Part shown: piece by piece, positions 44,107 through 53,787 of the stretch
Layout: each line of letters begins with the position of its first letter
Numbering within the stretch: position 1 is the stretch's first letter
Origin: a bacterium
Lineage (GTDB): Bacteria; Zhuqueibacterota; Zhuqueibacteria; Residuimicrobiales; Krinioviventaceae
NCBI GenBank assembly: GCA_029561455.1
Contig: JAKQIY010000068.1
Coordinates: 248,001-312,000 of the forward strand
DNA: 64,000 nt
Direction: 5' to 3'
Program-made: the position numbers and the translations under genes
Notes under the pieces: model-generated
Database searches by the model: none
What the model was told of the DNA's origin: nothing
What the model saw: only the letters and a program-made list of their open reading frames with translations

Positions 44107-44832
44107 GTGCATCTGCGCTCTATATATATTCACCCTGAAAAATTTCCTACTGTCGATCATTATCCTTTTAATCTGGAAATATTTCATCAAACCAAATCAT
44201 TGGCTCTAAATACGCCGATCACTTTTTTAATAGGTGAAAACGGCACCGGTAAAACAACCCTGCTTAAAGCCATTGCCTATAAATGCGGTATTTATATATG
44301 GAAAGGCATGGAACGTACCCGCTCCATCAATAACCCTTATGAAGAAGATCTTTACAAGGCCATTTCAATAGAATGGGCAAACGAGTTAATTCCCGGTTCC
44401 TTTTTTTCATCCCAGCACTTTCGCAATTTTTCACAAATAGTGGATGAGTGGACAGCGCTCGATCCTGGTATTATCAATTATTTTGGTGGCAAATCGCTCA
44501 TTACTCAATCTCACGGTCAATCGCTCATGTCCTATTTCCGTTCCCGTTATAAAATAAAGGGTATCTATTTTCTGGATGAACCGGAAACCGCGCTTTCACC
44601 TAAAAGCCAGATTGAATTACTCCAGGTTCTTACCCAAATGAGCCGACAAGGACATGCCCAGTTCATTATTGCTACCCACTCGCCAATCCTGATGGCATGC
44701 CCCGACTCAGATATCTATAGTTTTGATAAAAAGCCGGTGGAAAAAATTGACTATGAAAAAACCGATTATTTTTTAACCTATAGAGATTTTATTCTGAATA
44801 AAGAAAAATACCGGGCGGAATTATTGAAATAA
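44107..44832 (+). CDS. COG3910-like AAA/ABC-type ATPase
   Basis: A soluble ATPase with Walker A LIGENGTGKTTLLKA, a signature-like LSPKS region and Walker B GIYFLDEPETALSPKS, then the D-loop/H-loop segment FIIATHSPILMA. It resembles the single-domain ATPases of COG3910. I take the GTG at 44107 because GGAG lies six bases ahead; an upstream TTG at 44071 is also possible. About 241 residues. Its partner is unknown; the neighbours do not reveal it. Confidence 0.85.
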   Translation: MHLRSIYIHPEKFPTVDHYPFNLEIFHQTKSLALNTPITFLIGENGTGKTTLLKAIAYKCGIYIWKGMERTRSINNPYEEDLYKAISIEWANELIPGSFFSSQHFRNFSQIVDEWTALDPGIINYFGGKSLITQSHGQSLMSYFRSRYKIKGIYFLDEPETALSPKSQIELLQVLTQMSRQGHAQFIIATHSPILMACPDSDIYSFDKKPVEKIDYEKTDYFLTYRDFILNKEKYRAELLK

Positions 44833-44922
44833 ACTATAATGTGCTTTTTTGAATACAACCAACCTTGTTAATGTTATTATTTTAAAACCACCCGGAATAG
44901 TGCCGATAAAGGAGAAATAATA

Positions 44923-45360
44923 ATGAAACATACCTATATACTACAGGAAGGAATTTGGCATGCGTCCGGCCGGTTTTATGATGAATTTGAGAACTGCTTC
45001 ACACTGGAAGCAGTAACTCAAACAACCCATACTGAAGATGAATGGATACATGAAGGAACCATGATTATTCACAGTCCTCAACCCCTGGAAATTTCTAATA
45101 AATATGAAATAATCCCCTTGATGAAAAATAATAACTTTACCAACTGGGTTCAATTCAACCCGACATTGGGGATCATTACCGGGAAATTCATGATTCTGGA
45201 AAACACTATCCTCTCCAGCTATCGGTCGGAAACCGGCGAATATACCGGAACCGAAGTTTTGATCCAGATGAACAGCGAAAAGTATATCAACCGGGGTTTT
45301 GCGTTTCGCGGTAATGAAAGGTTGTCATGCTGGACAGCAGAATTGCACAAACAAAACTGA
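44923..45360 (+). CDS. Uncharacterised 145-residue protein
   Basis: A soluble protein predicted as mainly beta strands, with IWHASGRFYDEF, THTEDEWIHEGTMIIHS and WVQFNPTLGIITGKFMI. I do not recognise it with confidence. A good AGGAG ribosome site is present. A sigma28-like motif overlaps the ribosome site (44883-44909) but is badly placed for use. Confidence 0.75.
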   Translation: MKHTYILQEGIWHASGRFYDEFENCFTLEAVTQTTHTEDEWIHEGTMIIHSPQPLEISNKYEIIPLMKNNNFTNWVQFNPTLGIITGKFMILENTILSSYRSETGEYTGTEVLIQMNSEKYINRGFAFRGNERLSCWTAELHKQN

Positions 45361-45423
45361 CCTTGATCCATAATTTAAATTTGAATTATTGATTTTGAAC
45401 AGTAGTTGTCAAGCTCTCGTAGA

Positions 45424-45876
45424 TTACAAAAGATGTAAATAATTGAACAGGAGCAGGGCAAGTCTTACCAGCAATGTTAACAGACAGAGCGATAACAACG
45501 TATTGACCAATCCGTTAGCGCCAATAAAAATAACGATCAAGGCGGGAATAAAATAGCCGATAGAATCCATAATAAATGGAAGTGGAAAACCAAGATTATA
45601 TACCATAGTTTCCAGTAAATAGACAAAAATAAAACTGCCCAGAATATCCAGCGCCATCAACCTTTTTCCATAAAGTATAGTCAATCGGGACACCAATCGC
45701 TCCAGAATATAGGTATAGAGTGTTGCCAAAATTATAATAACAATATGCAGCGGCTGGTTAAGATAATAGGCCAGATAGCCGGGGACAATTAATCCGGCGG
45801 CTGACAAACCAAATATTTCCGATAAGAAAATACTAAAAATAACGCCAATCCCAATTGACTCAATAAGTAGTGTCAT
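45424..45876 (-). CDS. PgsC/CapC-like membrane protein
   Basis: A 150-residue protein with four to five membrane helices, matching poly-gamma-glutamate synthase subunit PgsC: start LLIESIGIGVIFSIFLSEIFG, then GLIVPGYLAYYLNQP and ILERLVSRLTILYGKR. No pgsB or pgsA is next to it, so the function here may differ, and the call is to family only. Confidence 0.8.
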   Translation of the reverse strand: MTLLIESIGIGVIFSIFLSEIFGLSAAGLIVPGYLAYYLNQPLHIVIIILATLYTYILERLVSRLTILYGKRLMALDILGSFIFVYLLETMVYNLGFPLPFIMDSIGYFIPALIVIFIGANGLVNTLLSLCLLTLLVRLALLLFNYLHLL

Positions 45877-46310
45877 AATTTAACTCAGCAGTGTCCGGTT
45901 AAAACAACTAAATATTATCTACAAGTCGAATAAATACAGTTTATTAATTTAACAAAAATATTAGGGTCGATATAAATTAATTAATAAATTTCAGAATCTA
46001 TATGATAATGAATTTTGTTTATTATACGAATTATATTTAGTTAGGTTTTACAAATATTGAAATTGATTTTATAAAGGCTGTTCATTTTTCACGCAAATAG
46101 GAAATAATAATTAAGTTTATTAGCTATACATCCAGCCAGGTGAACATTATTAGATAAATTGACAACACAAAAAAGCCAAGAGCGCCTAACAATGTAAATC
46201 ATTCCTTGCTTAATTCATATATTTTTTTTATATTTAGTAGAGAATAAAAAAACCAGTTTATCGGACTGTAAAATTTTAATAATAAAATACAACATTTCAA
46301 AGGACAAAAT
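45877..46310. other. AT-rich spacer between the PgsC-like and zinc-ribbon genes
   Basis: About 430 bases without a gene. Near its left end (45889-45905) it has CAGTGTCCGGTTAAAAC, which resembles the end of some insertion sequences, but no matching second end is visible. No promoter with good spacing was found. A GGA-containing ribosome site leads into the next gene. Confidence 0.45.
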
Positions 46311-46796
46311 ATGGCTGCGTTGAAAATCTATTCAGTTGGCATGGAAATTGAATCAATGTGCTCCAAGTGTAAAGATGCCACTGTACATATGATTGAAGTA
46401 ATTAAAAACGATATTCCAACCCGTGTTTTGTGCAAAAGTTGCCATAGTTCACATCGATATCGCGCACCGGAAACCGCGGCTGTTGCTGCGACCGTTACAA
46501 GGAAAAAAGTATCTGCCAAATCAACCGGAGTTAAAAAAACCCTTACTAAAACTGTTGTTACACGTACCAGAAAAACCGTATCGACCAAAACCCCGGAACA
46601 AAGGAAATGGTCCAGATTATGTAATAAATTTAATATTGAAAATCCTAAAGAATATGTTATGAATGAAAAATTCCTCGAACATGATGCTATTCAGCACAAA
46701 AAATTCGGACTTGGAGTGGTTGTTGAGATTCTCGATCCTAACAAGATGAGTGTGGCATTTGAGGAAGGTATCAAAACACTGGTTCATAACCGCTAA
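46311..46796 (+). CDS. Zinc-ribbon protein with basic linker and KOW-like C-terminal domain
   Basis: A 161-residue protein: N-terminal zinc ribbon (CSKCKDAT and LCKSCHSSH, about residues 18-46), a low-complexity Lys/Thr/Arg linker (about 55-100) and a C-terminal domain with VMNEKFLEHDAIQHKKFGLG and VVVEILDPNKMSVAFEEGIK. The C-terminal pattern resembles small SH3-like proteins of unclear function seen in several proteobacteria. DNA or RNA binding is a reasonable guess from the linker. Confidence 0.78.
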   Translation: MAALKIYSVGMEIESMCSKCKDATVHMIEVIKNDIPTRVLCKSCHSSHRYRAPETAAVAATVTRKKVSAKSTGVKKTLTKTVVTRTRKTVSTKTPEQRKWSRLCNKFNIENPKEYVMNEKFLEHDAIQHKKFGLGVVVEILDPNKMSVAFEEGIKTLVHNR

Positions 46797-46801
46797 TATC
46801 T

Positions 46802-46836
46802 AAAAAAAAAGCCACTTTTACAGTGGCTTTTTTTTT
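46802..46836 (+). terminator. Bidirectional terminator
   Basis: Stem AAGCCACT / AGTGGCTT with a five-base loop, A-tract before and T-tract after. It separates the zinc-ribbon gene from the converging acyl-CoA synthetase gene. Confidence 0.9.
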
Positions 46837-46847
46837 GTTTTGTCTTG

Positions 46848-48512
46848 TTAATTTGTATAAAGATATCTCTTGATCTTTTTCGTCGGGGTTTTCTCAAATT
46901 CTTCCCGCTGCGGGAATAACTGATGAATGCGTGAATAAGCTGCAACTTTGGTATTTACCTCCTTGCGGATGTCTTCCAAAATCTTGTTAAGAATTTTGGC
47001 AGCAGCAGCTTCATCTTTTTCATAATAATTGTAACTTTTATCTATAGCATCGAAATCAAGAAAAACTTTGGCTACAACACGGCTGTCTTTTTCATAGACA
47101 AGAGATTCAAGCACTAATGGTTGTTGGGACAAATAAAATTCTATTTCTTCAGGATAAATGTTTTCACCGCTTGGTCCTACTATTAAATTTTTAGAACGTC
47201 CCTTGATGAACAAATAGCCGTCTTTATCAAAATAACCTTTATCACCGGTGATCAACCAACCGTCGGCGGTAAATACTTTTTTAGTCGTTTCTTCATTGCG
47301 GTAATAACCCTGCATGATATTCGGCCCTTTGGCAACTATTTCTCCAATACCCGTAGCCGGATCAACATCATCAATCCGTACTTGAACCTCAGGAACAATT
47401 ATACCGGCAGAATTATGACGTACCTTTCCAATCGGATTTACTGTTAATATCGGCGATGTTTCAGTTAGGCCATAACCGGTTGTGTAGGGAAACCCACCTT
47501 CGGTCAGGAACTGTTCAACTTCAATGGGGGTTGCGGCGCCGCCAAACACCATAAAACGTAAATTTCCGCCAAAAGCTTTGTATAACTTTTTGCCGGCGAT
47601 TTTATGGATCAGCTTTTTCATTGCCGGAATTTGGTACAATGCTCCGGTAACTTTTTTAGCATTGATTTCGGACAAAACTTTTTTCTTATAAATTTTATCC
47701 ATGATCAAAGGTACGGATAAAATAATGGTCGGTTTAATAACTTGAACCGCTGGTAATAAAGTTTGGGCGGTCGGTAATCCTTTTATATAGTATATTTTTG
47801 CGCCTGCCGCAAAAGGAGCGATAAATCCACAGGTACACTCATAAGAATGAGACATTGGCAGAATGGACAAGAATTTGTCTTTGTCATTAATATCAATCAT
47901 TTTGAGCGCAGAATAGGCATTTGAAATGATATTTTTGTTAGTCAACATAACACCCTTGGAATGACCAGTCGTACCGGAGGTATAGAGTATTTCCAGCAGA
48001 TCGTCTTCCTTCAGTTCGATATCTTTAATATCAATTTTTTTATGAACCGGTAAGGATAGTAAGTCGGAAAAACGTAAAACTTTGTAACCCTTGAGATCTA
48101 ATTCATAATCATCTATACAAACGATCAGTTGCAAGTCCTTAAAATCCGTTTCCGAAATTTTATGCACCAGCTTGCTGGAAACAAACAGCGCCTTGGAACC
48201 GGAATTGCGGATAATATGGTGAACTTCATTTTTATGAAAATCAGGCAAGATCGGAACATTCACGGCTCCGCATAAAGCAATGGAAAAATAAGCAACTCCC
48301 CAACGGGGTGAGTTTTCGCTCAAGATTGCAACCCGGTCCCCTCTTTTTATACCGCTGCTGATCAAAGCTTTGGCAATAGAATTGACCTGCATACCAATTT
48401 CACCGTATGTCAGCGGCGCTTCATCGACAAACCCAAGAGCGATATCTTTAGCATATAAATGAATGCTATTTTCGAATAATGCTTTTAATGTTTTCTTGGC
48501 AGGCAACAGCAT
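46848..48512 (-). CDS. AMP-dependent long-chain acyl-CoA synthetase-like protein
   Basis: Activates fatty acids as acyl-adenylates and then CoA thioesters. A-motif LEILYTSGTTGHSKGVMLTN, Y/F-G-L-T-E in TTGYGLTETSPI, GWLITGDKGYFDKDGYLFI and the C-terminal KTPTKKIKRY lysine are present. The length of 554 residues is close to FadD. Substrate is not certain. It is a single-gene unit between two terminators. Confidence 0.92.
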   Translation of the reverse strand: MLLPAKKTLKALFENSIHLYAKDIALGFVDEAPLTYGEIGMQVNSIAKALISSGIKRGDRVAILSENSPRWGVAYFSIALCGAVNVPILPDFHKNEVHHIIRNSGSKALFVSSKLVHKISETDFKDLQLIVCIDDYELDLKGYKVLRFSDLLSLPVHKKIDIKDIELKEDDLLEILYTSGTTGHSKGVMLTNKNIISNAYSALKMIDINDKDKFLSILPMSHSYECTCGFIAPFAAGAKIYYIKGLPTAQTLLPAVQVIKPTIILSVPLIMDKIYKKKVLSEINAKKVTGALYQIPAMKKLIHKIAGKKLYKAFGGNLRFMVFGGAATPIEVEQFLTEGGFPYTTGYGLTETSPILTVNPIGKVRHNSAGIIVPEVQVRIDDVDPATGIGEIVAKGPNIMQGYYRNEETTKKVFTADGWLITGDKGYFDKDGYLFIKGRSKNLIVGPSGENIYPEEIEFYLSQQPLVLESLVYEKDSRVVAKVFLDFDAIDKSYNYYEKDEAAAAKILNKILEDIRKEVNTKVAAYSRIHQLFPQREEFEKTPTKKIKRYLYTN

Positions 48513-48632
48513 TTCAGTCTCCTTATTTTTATAGGCAAAGCAGAACTTTTAATGCGCAGGTAATTAATGACACAATAATTCATTACTATAATATATAAAA
48601 ATATGAATTAAATTCAATATTTATTAATAAAA

Positions 48633-48662
48633 AAAACCGATATTTTTTTTATCGGTTTTTTT
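48633..48662 (-). terminator. Terminator after rplS
   Basis: AACCGAT / ATCGGTT stem with an eight-base T/A loop and T-tracts on both sides; active for the rplS side on the minus strand. Confidence 0.85.
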
Positions 48663-48690
48663 ATTTTCAGGATATTAATATCAGCTTTAA

Positions 48691-49038
48691 CTACTGAACA
48701 CGCTTTTCTTCAATCCTGGATGCCTTACCGCGTAGTTCACGCAAATAATACAATTTTGCCCGACGAACTTTACCTTCCTTCAAACGCTCAATTTTCGACA
48801 GATTAGGTGAATGCAACGGGAAAATTCTTTCAACACCTACACCATTGGAAATTTTACGTACTGTAAAAGTTTCATTGATACCGGCGCCTTTACGGTTGAT
48901 AACTACGCCCTGAAATACCTGAATTCTTTCCTTATCGCCTTCAACAACTTTAACATGCACGTTAACGGTATCGCCAGGTTTGAATTCCGGGATATCGGTT
49001 TTCATTTGCGAGGCTGAAACAGCATCTAATTTATTCAT
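48691..49038 (-). CDS. rplS: 50S ribosomal protein L19
   Basis: A 115-residue ribosomal protein with [21 protein letters not shown] and [11 protein letters not shown], typical of L19. Last gene of the ffh-rpsP-rimM-trmD-rplS operon, with a terminator after it. Confidence 0.97.
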   Translation of the reverse strand: MNKLDAVSASQMKTDIPEFKPGDTVNVHVKVVEGDKERIQVFQGVVINRKGAGINETFTVRKISNGVGVERIFPLHSPNLSKIERLKEGKVRRAKLYYLRELRGKASRIEEKRVQ

Positions 49039-49072
49039 TTTAGAGCCTCCTAATTAAAGAGGGTTATTTTAT

Positions 49073-49771
49073 TTATTCGGAATTTACGTATTTATGGTAC
49101 AAATCAGGTCGTTTAGTTTTAGTAACTTGTAACGACTGTAATAATTGCCATTCTTTAATCTTTTCATGGTGCCCGGATAATAATACATCAGGAACACGCA
49201 TGTTTTCATATACAACCGGACGAGTATAATGCGGATAATCAAGTAAACCGGTCTGGAATGAATCGGTATCGGCAGAATCAAAATCGCCTATTGCGCCCGG
49301 CAATAGCCGGACTATGGCATCAATCACGCACATGGCTGGTAATTCACCGCCGGTTAACACAAAATCGCCAATAGATATTTCTTCAGTCACATATCGGTCG
49401 ATTATGCGTTGATCTATTCCTTTATAATGCCCGCATAATAAAATCATTTTTTGCCGCAGTGAAAACTCGTTAGCGGTTATTTGCTCAAATATCTTACCTG
49501 CCGGTGTTAACAGGGTTACAGGCACACCGTCGAGACCAAATTTATCATTGATATCATCAAGACAGCGAAAAACCGGTTCGGGTTTTAAAATCATTCCTGC
49601 GCCACCGCCATAAGGATAATCGTCTATTTGCTTATGCTTATCCATTGCGTATTCACGAATATTATGAATATAAAATTCAACGATATTCTTGAGTCTGGCT
49701 TTTTCCAGGATACTTTCATTCAGAGGTCCCTGAAAAAGCTCCGGTAGTCCTGTTAATATGTGAAATTGCAA
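49073..49771 (-). CDS. trmD: tRNA (guanine-N1)-methyltransferase TrmD
   Basis: Methylates G37 in tRNA. The knot region shows LTPAGKIFEQITANEFS, LLCGHYKGIDQRII and EISIGDFVLTGGELPAM, all diagnostic. The length of 232 residues is normal. It is 34 bases upstream of rplS in the standard order. Confidence 0.96.
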   Translation of the reverse strand: MQFHILTGLPELFQGPLNESILEKARLKNIVEFYIHNIREYAMDKHKQIDDYPYGGGAGMILKPEPVFRCLDDINDKFGLDGVPVTLLTPAGKIFEQITANEFSLRQKMILLCGHYKGIDQRIIDRYVTEEISIGDFVLTGGELPAMCVIDAIVRLLPGAIGDFDSADTDSFQTGLLDYPHYTRPVVYENMRVPDVLLSGHHEKIKEWQLLQSLQVTKTKRPDLYHKYVNSE

Positions 49772-49788
49772 ATATCCGGGCTCCTCTG

Positions 49789-50331
49789 TTAATCCAGCAA
49801 TCCTTCGACAGGATTTATGGTTAAAACACCTGTTTCCAGGTCGACTTTATCAATAAATTCTTTAACTACCGGGACCAGTATTTCTTTTTGTTGATTGCGG
49901 ATGACAAACATATCACCGGCGGGAAAAGTCTCTATATCAAAAACTTGCCCAACCGGGACATTTAGTTTTGTTTGTACTTTCAGGCCAATCAATTCAAAAT
50001 AATAATATCGTCCTTCAGGTAATGGAATACATTCCTGTCGTGGAATTTCAATATAAGAATTCCGCAACATTTCGGCATCATCACGAGAGGTTACTTCTTT
50101 AAACTGAAGGATAATATAACCATTGCCAATTTGCACATGATCCGGAGTATATTCAGTTCTGGAATCATTACCAGGGTTGATAAATACCCTGGTTAATAAT
50201 TTGAACCGTTGTGGATCATCCGTCAGTGGTTCGACGCGTACAGCGCCTTTAACGCCATGCGGACGGGTGATTTTCCCTATATATATATAATCCGGATAAG
50301 TAACCCGATCGGACCCGGTTCCAGGCTGCAT
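49789..50331 (-). CDS. rimM: Ribosome maturation factor RimM
   Basis: Maturation factor for the 30S head. N-terminal barrel GKITRPHGVKGAVRVEPLTD and C-terminal PRC-like barrel ending EILVPVVKEFIDKVDLETG are present. The length of 180 residues is normal. It is between rpsP and trmD. Confidence 0.94.
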   Translation of the reverse strand: MQPGTGSDRVTYPDYIYIGKITRPHGVKGAVRVEPLTDDPQRFKLLTRVFINPGNDSRTEYTPDHVQIGNGYIILQFKEVTSRDDAEMLRNSYIEIPRQECIPLPEGRYYYFELIGLKVQTKLNVPVGQVFDIETFPAGDMFVIRNQQKEILVPVVKEFIDKVDLETGVLTINPVEGLLD

Positions 50332-50392
50332 GATAACCTCAAATCTTTACAGTTGTCAATGAACCAATCGAACAGAAATGATTGAAAATGAA

Positions 50393-50881
50393 CTATTCGC
50401 TAACAGCCGGAGTTGCATCATCAGCAGCTTGAACTTCAGGTTCGGCGACTTGTTCAACAACAATTTCGGCTGCTTTTTCTTCTTTTGCTTTTTCCGTTTC
50501 TTTTTTACCGGTTTTGCGCTGTTCCATAGCTTTCATGGCTTCCAGACGCTTAACACGTTCCAGTTGCAAATCCTGCCATTTTTGTAATTCCAGGGCAATC
50601 TTTTCCGGTTCCAAACCGCGTTTCTTTAAATCCCATTCCAGTATGATACCTTTTTTCTTTAATAAACTTTTCACAGTATCGGAAGGGATTGCGCCCAAAT
50701 CCAGCCATTTCATTGCTTTTTCTTTATCAACAACAATTTCGGCGGGAGATGTTAAGGGATTATAATGACCTAATTTTTCCAGGTATTTACCATCCCGGCG
50801 GGTTTTAGAGTCAATTGCTACGATTCGGTAATAAGGCAGTTTCTTCCTGCCTAAACGGGTTAATCTTAGTTTTACAGACAA
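50393..50881 (-). CDS. rpsP: 30S ribosomal protein S16 with long C-terminal tail
   Basis: The S16 core [34 protein letters not shown] and [18 protein letters not shown] is clear. The usual S16 is 80-95 residues; here ~65 more residues follow, rich in Glu, Lys and Ala, as seen in some Bacteroidetes-type S16 proteins. Confidence 0.95.
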   Translation of the reverse strand: MSVKLRLTRLGRKKLPYYRIVAIDSKTRRDGKYLEKLGHYNPLTSPAEIVVDKEKAMKWLDLGAIPSDTVKSLLKKKGIILEWDLKKRGLEPEKIALELQKWQDLQLERVKRLEAMKAMEQRKTGKKETEKAKEEKAAEIVVEQVAEPEVQAADDATPAVSE

Positions 50882-50899
50882 GTTATAAATCCTCCTTAC

Positions 50900-52231
50900 T
50901 TAAAAACCTGACGGCATTCCGGGTATTCCCAGCTTCATTTTGCCGCCTTTTTTCATCATTTTCATCATTTTTCGCATCATTTCAAACTGATTTAACACTT
51001 TATTCACGTCCTGTACACTCGTTCCGCTGCCCTGCGCCACTCGTTTTCTCCGGCTGGCGTTCATGACATTGGGCAAACGTCGTTCTTTCAATGTCATTGA
51101 ATTTATTATCGCTTCAACCCTGATCAGGGCATTATCATCAACCTGTATTCCTTTCATAGCCCGGTTTTGCATACCGGGTATCATTGCCAATAAATCCTGC
51201 AATGGGCCCATCTTTTTAATCTGTTGGAGTTGCTCCAGGAAATCTGCCAAAGTGAAATCCTGGTGAAATATCTTTTGCTCCAGCCTGGCCGCTTTTTCAG
51301 CATCAAAGGATTCCTGGGCTTTTTCTACAAAACTAACCACATCCCCCATACCCAAAATCCGGGAAGCCATACGATCCGGGTAAAAAATTTCCAATTGATC
51401 GAGTTTTTCTCCAACACTGAGAAACTTGATCGGTTTATGGGTTACGGCGCGAATGGATAACGCTGCACCACCACGCGCATCTCCATCCATTTTGGTCAGC
51501 ACAATGCCGGTAAAATCCAGCCGCTCAACAAACGCTTTGGCAGTATTTACTGCATCCTGGCCGGTCATGCCATCGGCAACAAATAAAATTTCATCCGGAT
51601 TAACAACCGCCTTGATATTCTCCAACTCGTGCATCAATTCATCATCAATATGCAGCCGACCGGCAGTATCGAGGATGATCGTGTCTTTCATATTTTGACG
51701 CGCATACTGTACGGCATTTTTACATATCGTAACCGGATCTTGGCTCTCTTCAGAATAGGTAGCAATATTTATTGACTTGCCGACAACTTTTAACTGTTCA
51801 ATAGCTGCCGGGCGATATATATCTGCAGCAACCAATAAAGGATTACGCCCTTTTTTGCGCAAGTGCAACGCCAGCTTACCGGCGAATGTCGTTTTACCGG
51901 ACCCCTGCAAACCGGTGAGCATGATCGCGCCGGGTATACGGTTGGAGAAATTTAACCGACTATCTTTATCCCCCATCAACTTTTTCAGTTCGTCATGAAT
52001 TATCTTGACGACTAGTTGACCGGGAGTGATACTTTTTAAAACTTCCTGTCCGATTGCGCGCTGCTGCACATCCGCAATAAAATTTTTTGCTACCAAATAA
52101 TTGACATCCGCTTCAAGCAATACACGGCGAATTTCCCGCATGCTATCGGCAATATTTTTATCCGACAGCTTTCCATATCCCTTGAGCGTTCGGATAACAG
52201 CATCAAATTTTTCAGTCAATTCCTGAAACAT
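50900..52231 (-). CDS. ffh: Signal recognition particle protein Ffh
   Basis: SRP54 GTPase that targets membrane proteins. N-terminal NG domain with GLQGSGKTTFAGKL, DTAGRLHIDDE and LTKMDGDARGG; C-terminal M domain rich in Met with a Lys/Met tail ending in LGIPGMPSG. I start it at the ATG at 52231 (MFQELTEKFDAV), the conserved beginning; upstream frame residues look like shadow sequence. Intact G motifs contrast with FlhF in this window. Confidence 0.97.
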   Translation of the reverse strand: MFQELTEKFDAVIRTLKGYGKLSDKNIADSMREIRRVLLEADVNYLVAKNFIADVQQRAIGQEVLKSITPGQLVVKIIHDELKKLMGDKDSRLNFSNRIPGAIMLTGLQGSGKTTFAGKLALHLRKKGRNPLLVAADIYRPAAIEQLKVVGKSINIATYSEESQDPVTICKNAVQYARQNMKDTIILDTAGRLHIDDELMHELENIKAVVNPDEILFVADGMTGQDAVNTAKAFVERLDFTGIVLTKMDGDARGGAALSIRAVTHKPIKFLSVGEKLDQLEIFYPDRMASRILGMGDVVSFVEKAQESFDAEKAARLEQKIFHQDFTLADFLEQLQQIKKMGPLQDLLAMIPGMQNRAMKGIQVDDNALIRVEAIINSMTLKERRLPNVMNASRRKRVAQGSGTSVQDVNKVLNQFEMMRKMMKMMKKGGKMKLGIPGMPSGF

Positions 52232-52275
52232 TAAAACAGGTTTCCAATTTGATTTCAAAACCAAAAAAGCTAAGA

Positions 52276-52304
52276 AATTTAACAAAAAATATGCTTTTTT
52301 GCAA
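52276..52304 (-). promoter_or_regulatory. Candidate promoter for the ffh-rplS operon
   Basis: On the minus strand TTGCAA, 17-base spacer, TAAATT, ~45 bases upstream of ffh. The spacing is good, the hexamers moderate. Confidence 0.5.
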
Positions 52305-52408
52305 GCAATTTTTAATCATAAAGGCTTTTATTAAAATAATTTACAACCCGGATACAGTTACTTGAAATGAGCAATAAGAGAAAAGTAAACCAATAAAAAC
52401 CGGATAAT

Positions 52409-52450
52409 AAAAAAAGAGCACAATCGCAGCAAAGAACTGTAATTGTGCTC
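52409..52450 (-). terminator. Terminator after the TPR gene
   Basis: Stem GAGCACAAT / ATTGTGCTC with a 17-base loop and T-tract on the minus strand (TTTTTTT). It closes the TPR gene. Confidence 0.82.
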
Positions 52451-52491
52451 CTTTTATATAACACATACACCGCACTAAGCGGCTAGTTCAA

Positions 52492-53787
52492 TCAGTATTC
52501 AAGGGGACTCGTAGTCTGGCTTGCTGAAGGCTGAATTTTTTCGATCTGCCGGGTTGCGTCTTTGGCCTTTTTATGATTGGGATATTTCTTTAAAAACAAT
52601 TCATAGTATTCTTTGGCTCGGGGTAGATCTTTTAATTCTTTTTCACATAGCGATGCAGCTTCAAACAAATAATCCGGAGATTTTTCAAAGGTCGGGTGTA
52701 ATTCGGAAATTTGCACTAATGCCTTAACCGCATTGGGTATATCACGTAAGGTTTTTTCATAAATATCGGCAATTTCTTCCAGTGCATTAACACCGGTCAC
52801 GAAAGTATTATATTTAGTAACTACTTCATTATAAGCTGAAATAGCCAGGTTATAATCCTTAAGGTTTTTATGATAGATTTGGGCTATATTCCACAGTGCC
52901 TCCATTACTTTATCATGTGCCGGATATAAATTGATAAATTGGCGATAGTCTGCAATTGCTCCATTATAATCCTTTAATTTATCCTTTTTTAAGGTGGCTG
53001 ACTGCAATAAAGCATTTGCAGCATAATCGGATTGCGGGTATTTCTCCACCAGTGCAGTCATTGCCGCTACAGCAGCTTCAGGATTATTTAACTTATCATT
53101 ATATAATAAGCCGCGTTCATACATAACCTGCGGTAAAAGTAAACTTTTAGGATAGAATATGGTAATTTTTAAATATGTATCAACCGCTTCATTTTTATTA
53201 CCGCTCAATCCATATAATTCAGCGCTCCAGGCCAGTATCTGGTCAAGACGGGTATCTGCAGGAAATAATTGCACAAAATTTTGTATTTCAGTTTGCGTCC
53301 ATTCATAGAGTTTTTCCATCTTTAATCCATGTAACAGATGCAGATAGTTATAATATCGATTCTGGCGCAGCACATCTGTTGGCCCTGTGAGTAATGAGTT
53401 GGTTATCAGTTCTTTTTTTTCCAGAATATTTTTGTCCGTTAAATAGAGCTTTTGTAAGTTGGCATTGCAATTGGCGCACAAAGGCGATTGTGGATAGAGG
53501 AACAACATTTTTAATGTGCAAGCAAAACTTTCGTTCTTTTTACCATTCCGTTCAAATAGGGTATCCTGCATGGCAAGAACCCGGGCAGCGTTTGTATCCT
53601 CAGGATACATGCGCAAAAAACAATTCATTTCGGTAATTATAAAATTGGTTACTTGTTTGTCGTTACGCTTGTATAATTCCTGTAGATAGGTAAAGTAACT
53701 TTGAGCATCGACCTGAGCGTAAAGTGACGAGATGGTGGAGATAACAATGAACATCAACAATGCTGAAAAATTGATTTTCATTTTCAT
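52492..53787 (-). CDS. Exported TPR-repeat protein
   Basis: A ~431-residue protein with a cleavable signal peptide (about residues 1-24, SSLYAQ) and multiple tetratricopeptide repeats through to the C-terminus (for example YPQSDYAANALLQSATLKK and AIADYRQFINLYPAHDKVME). It resembles YbgF/BamD-type repeat scaffolds in outline. I take the ATG at 53787, eight bases after AGGA, rather than 53793. Upstream is the caspase-like gene, 173 bases away. Confidence 0.82.
   Translation of the reverse strand: MKMKINFSALLMFIVISTISSLYAQVDAQSYFTYLQELYKRNDKQVTNFIITEMNCFLRMYPEDTNAARVLAMQDTLFERNGKKNESFACTLKMLFLYPQSPLCANCNANLQKLYLTDKNILEKKELITNSLLTGPTDVLRQNRYYNYLHLLHGLKMEKLYEWTQTEIQNFVQLFPADTRLDQILAWSAELYGLSGNKNEAVDTYLKITIFYPKSLLLPQVMYERGLLYNDKLNNPEAAVAAMTALVEKYPQSDYAANALLQSATLKKDKLKDYNGAIADYRQFINLYPAHDKVMEALWNIAQIYHKNLKDYNLAISAYNEVVTKYNTFVTGVNALEEIADIYEKTLRDIPNAVKALVQISELHPTFEKSPDYLFEAASLCEKELKDLPRAKEYYELFLKKYPNHKKAKDATRQIEKIQPSASQTTSPLEY

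Noticed and set aside
45889-45905. CAGTGTCCGGTTAAAAC resembling an insertion-sequence end
   Set aside because: No second inverted end, target duplication or transposase is visible.
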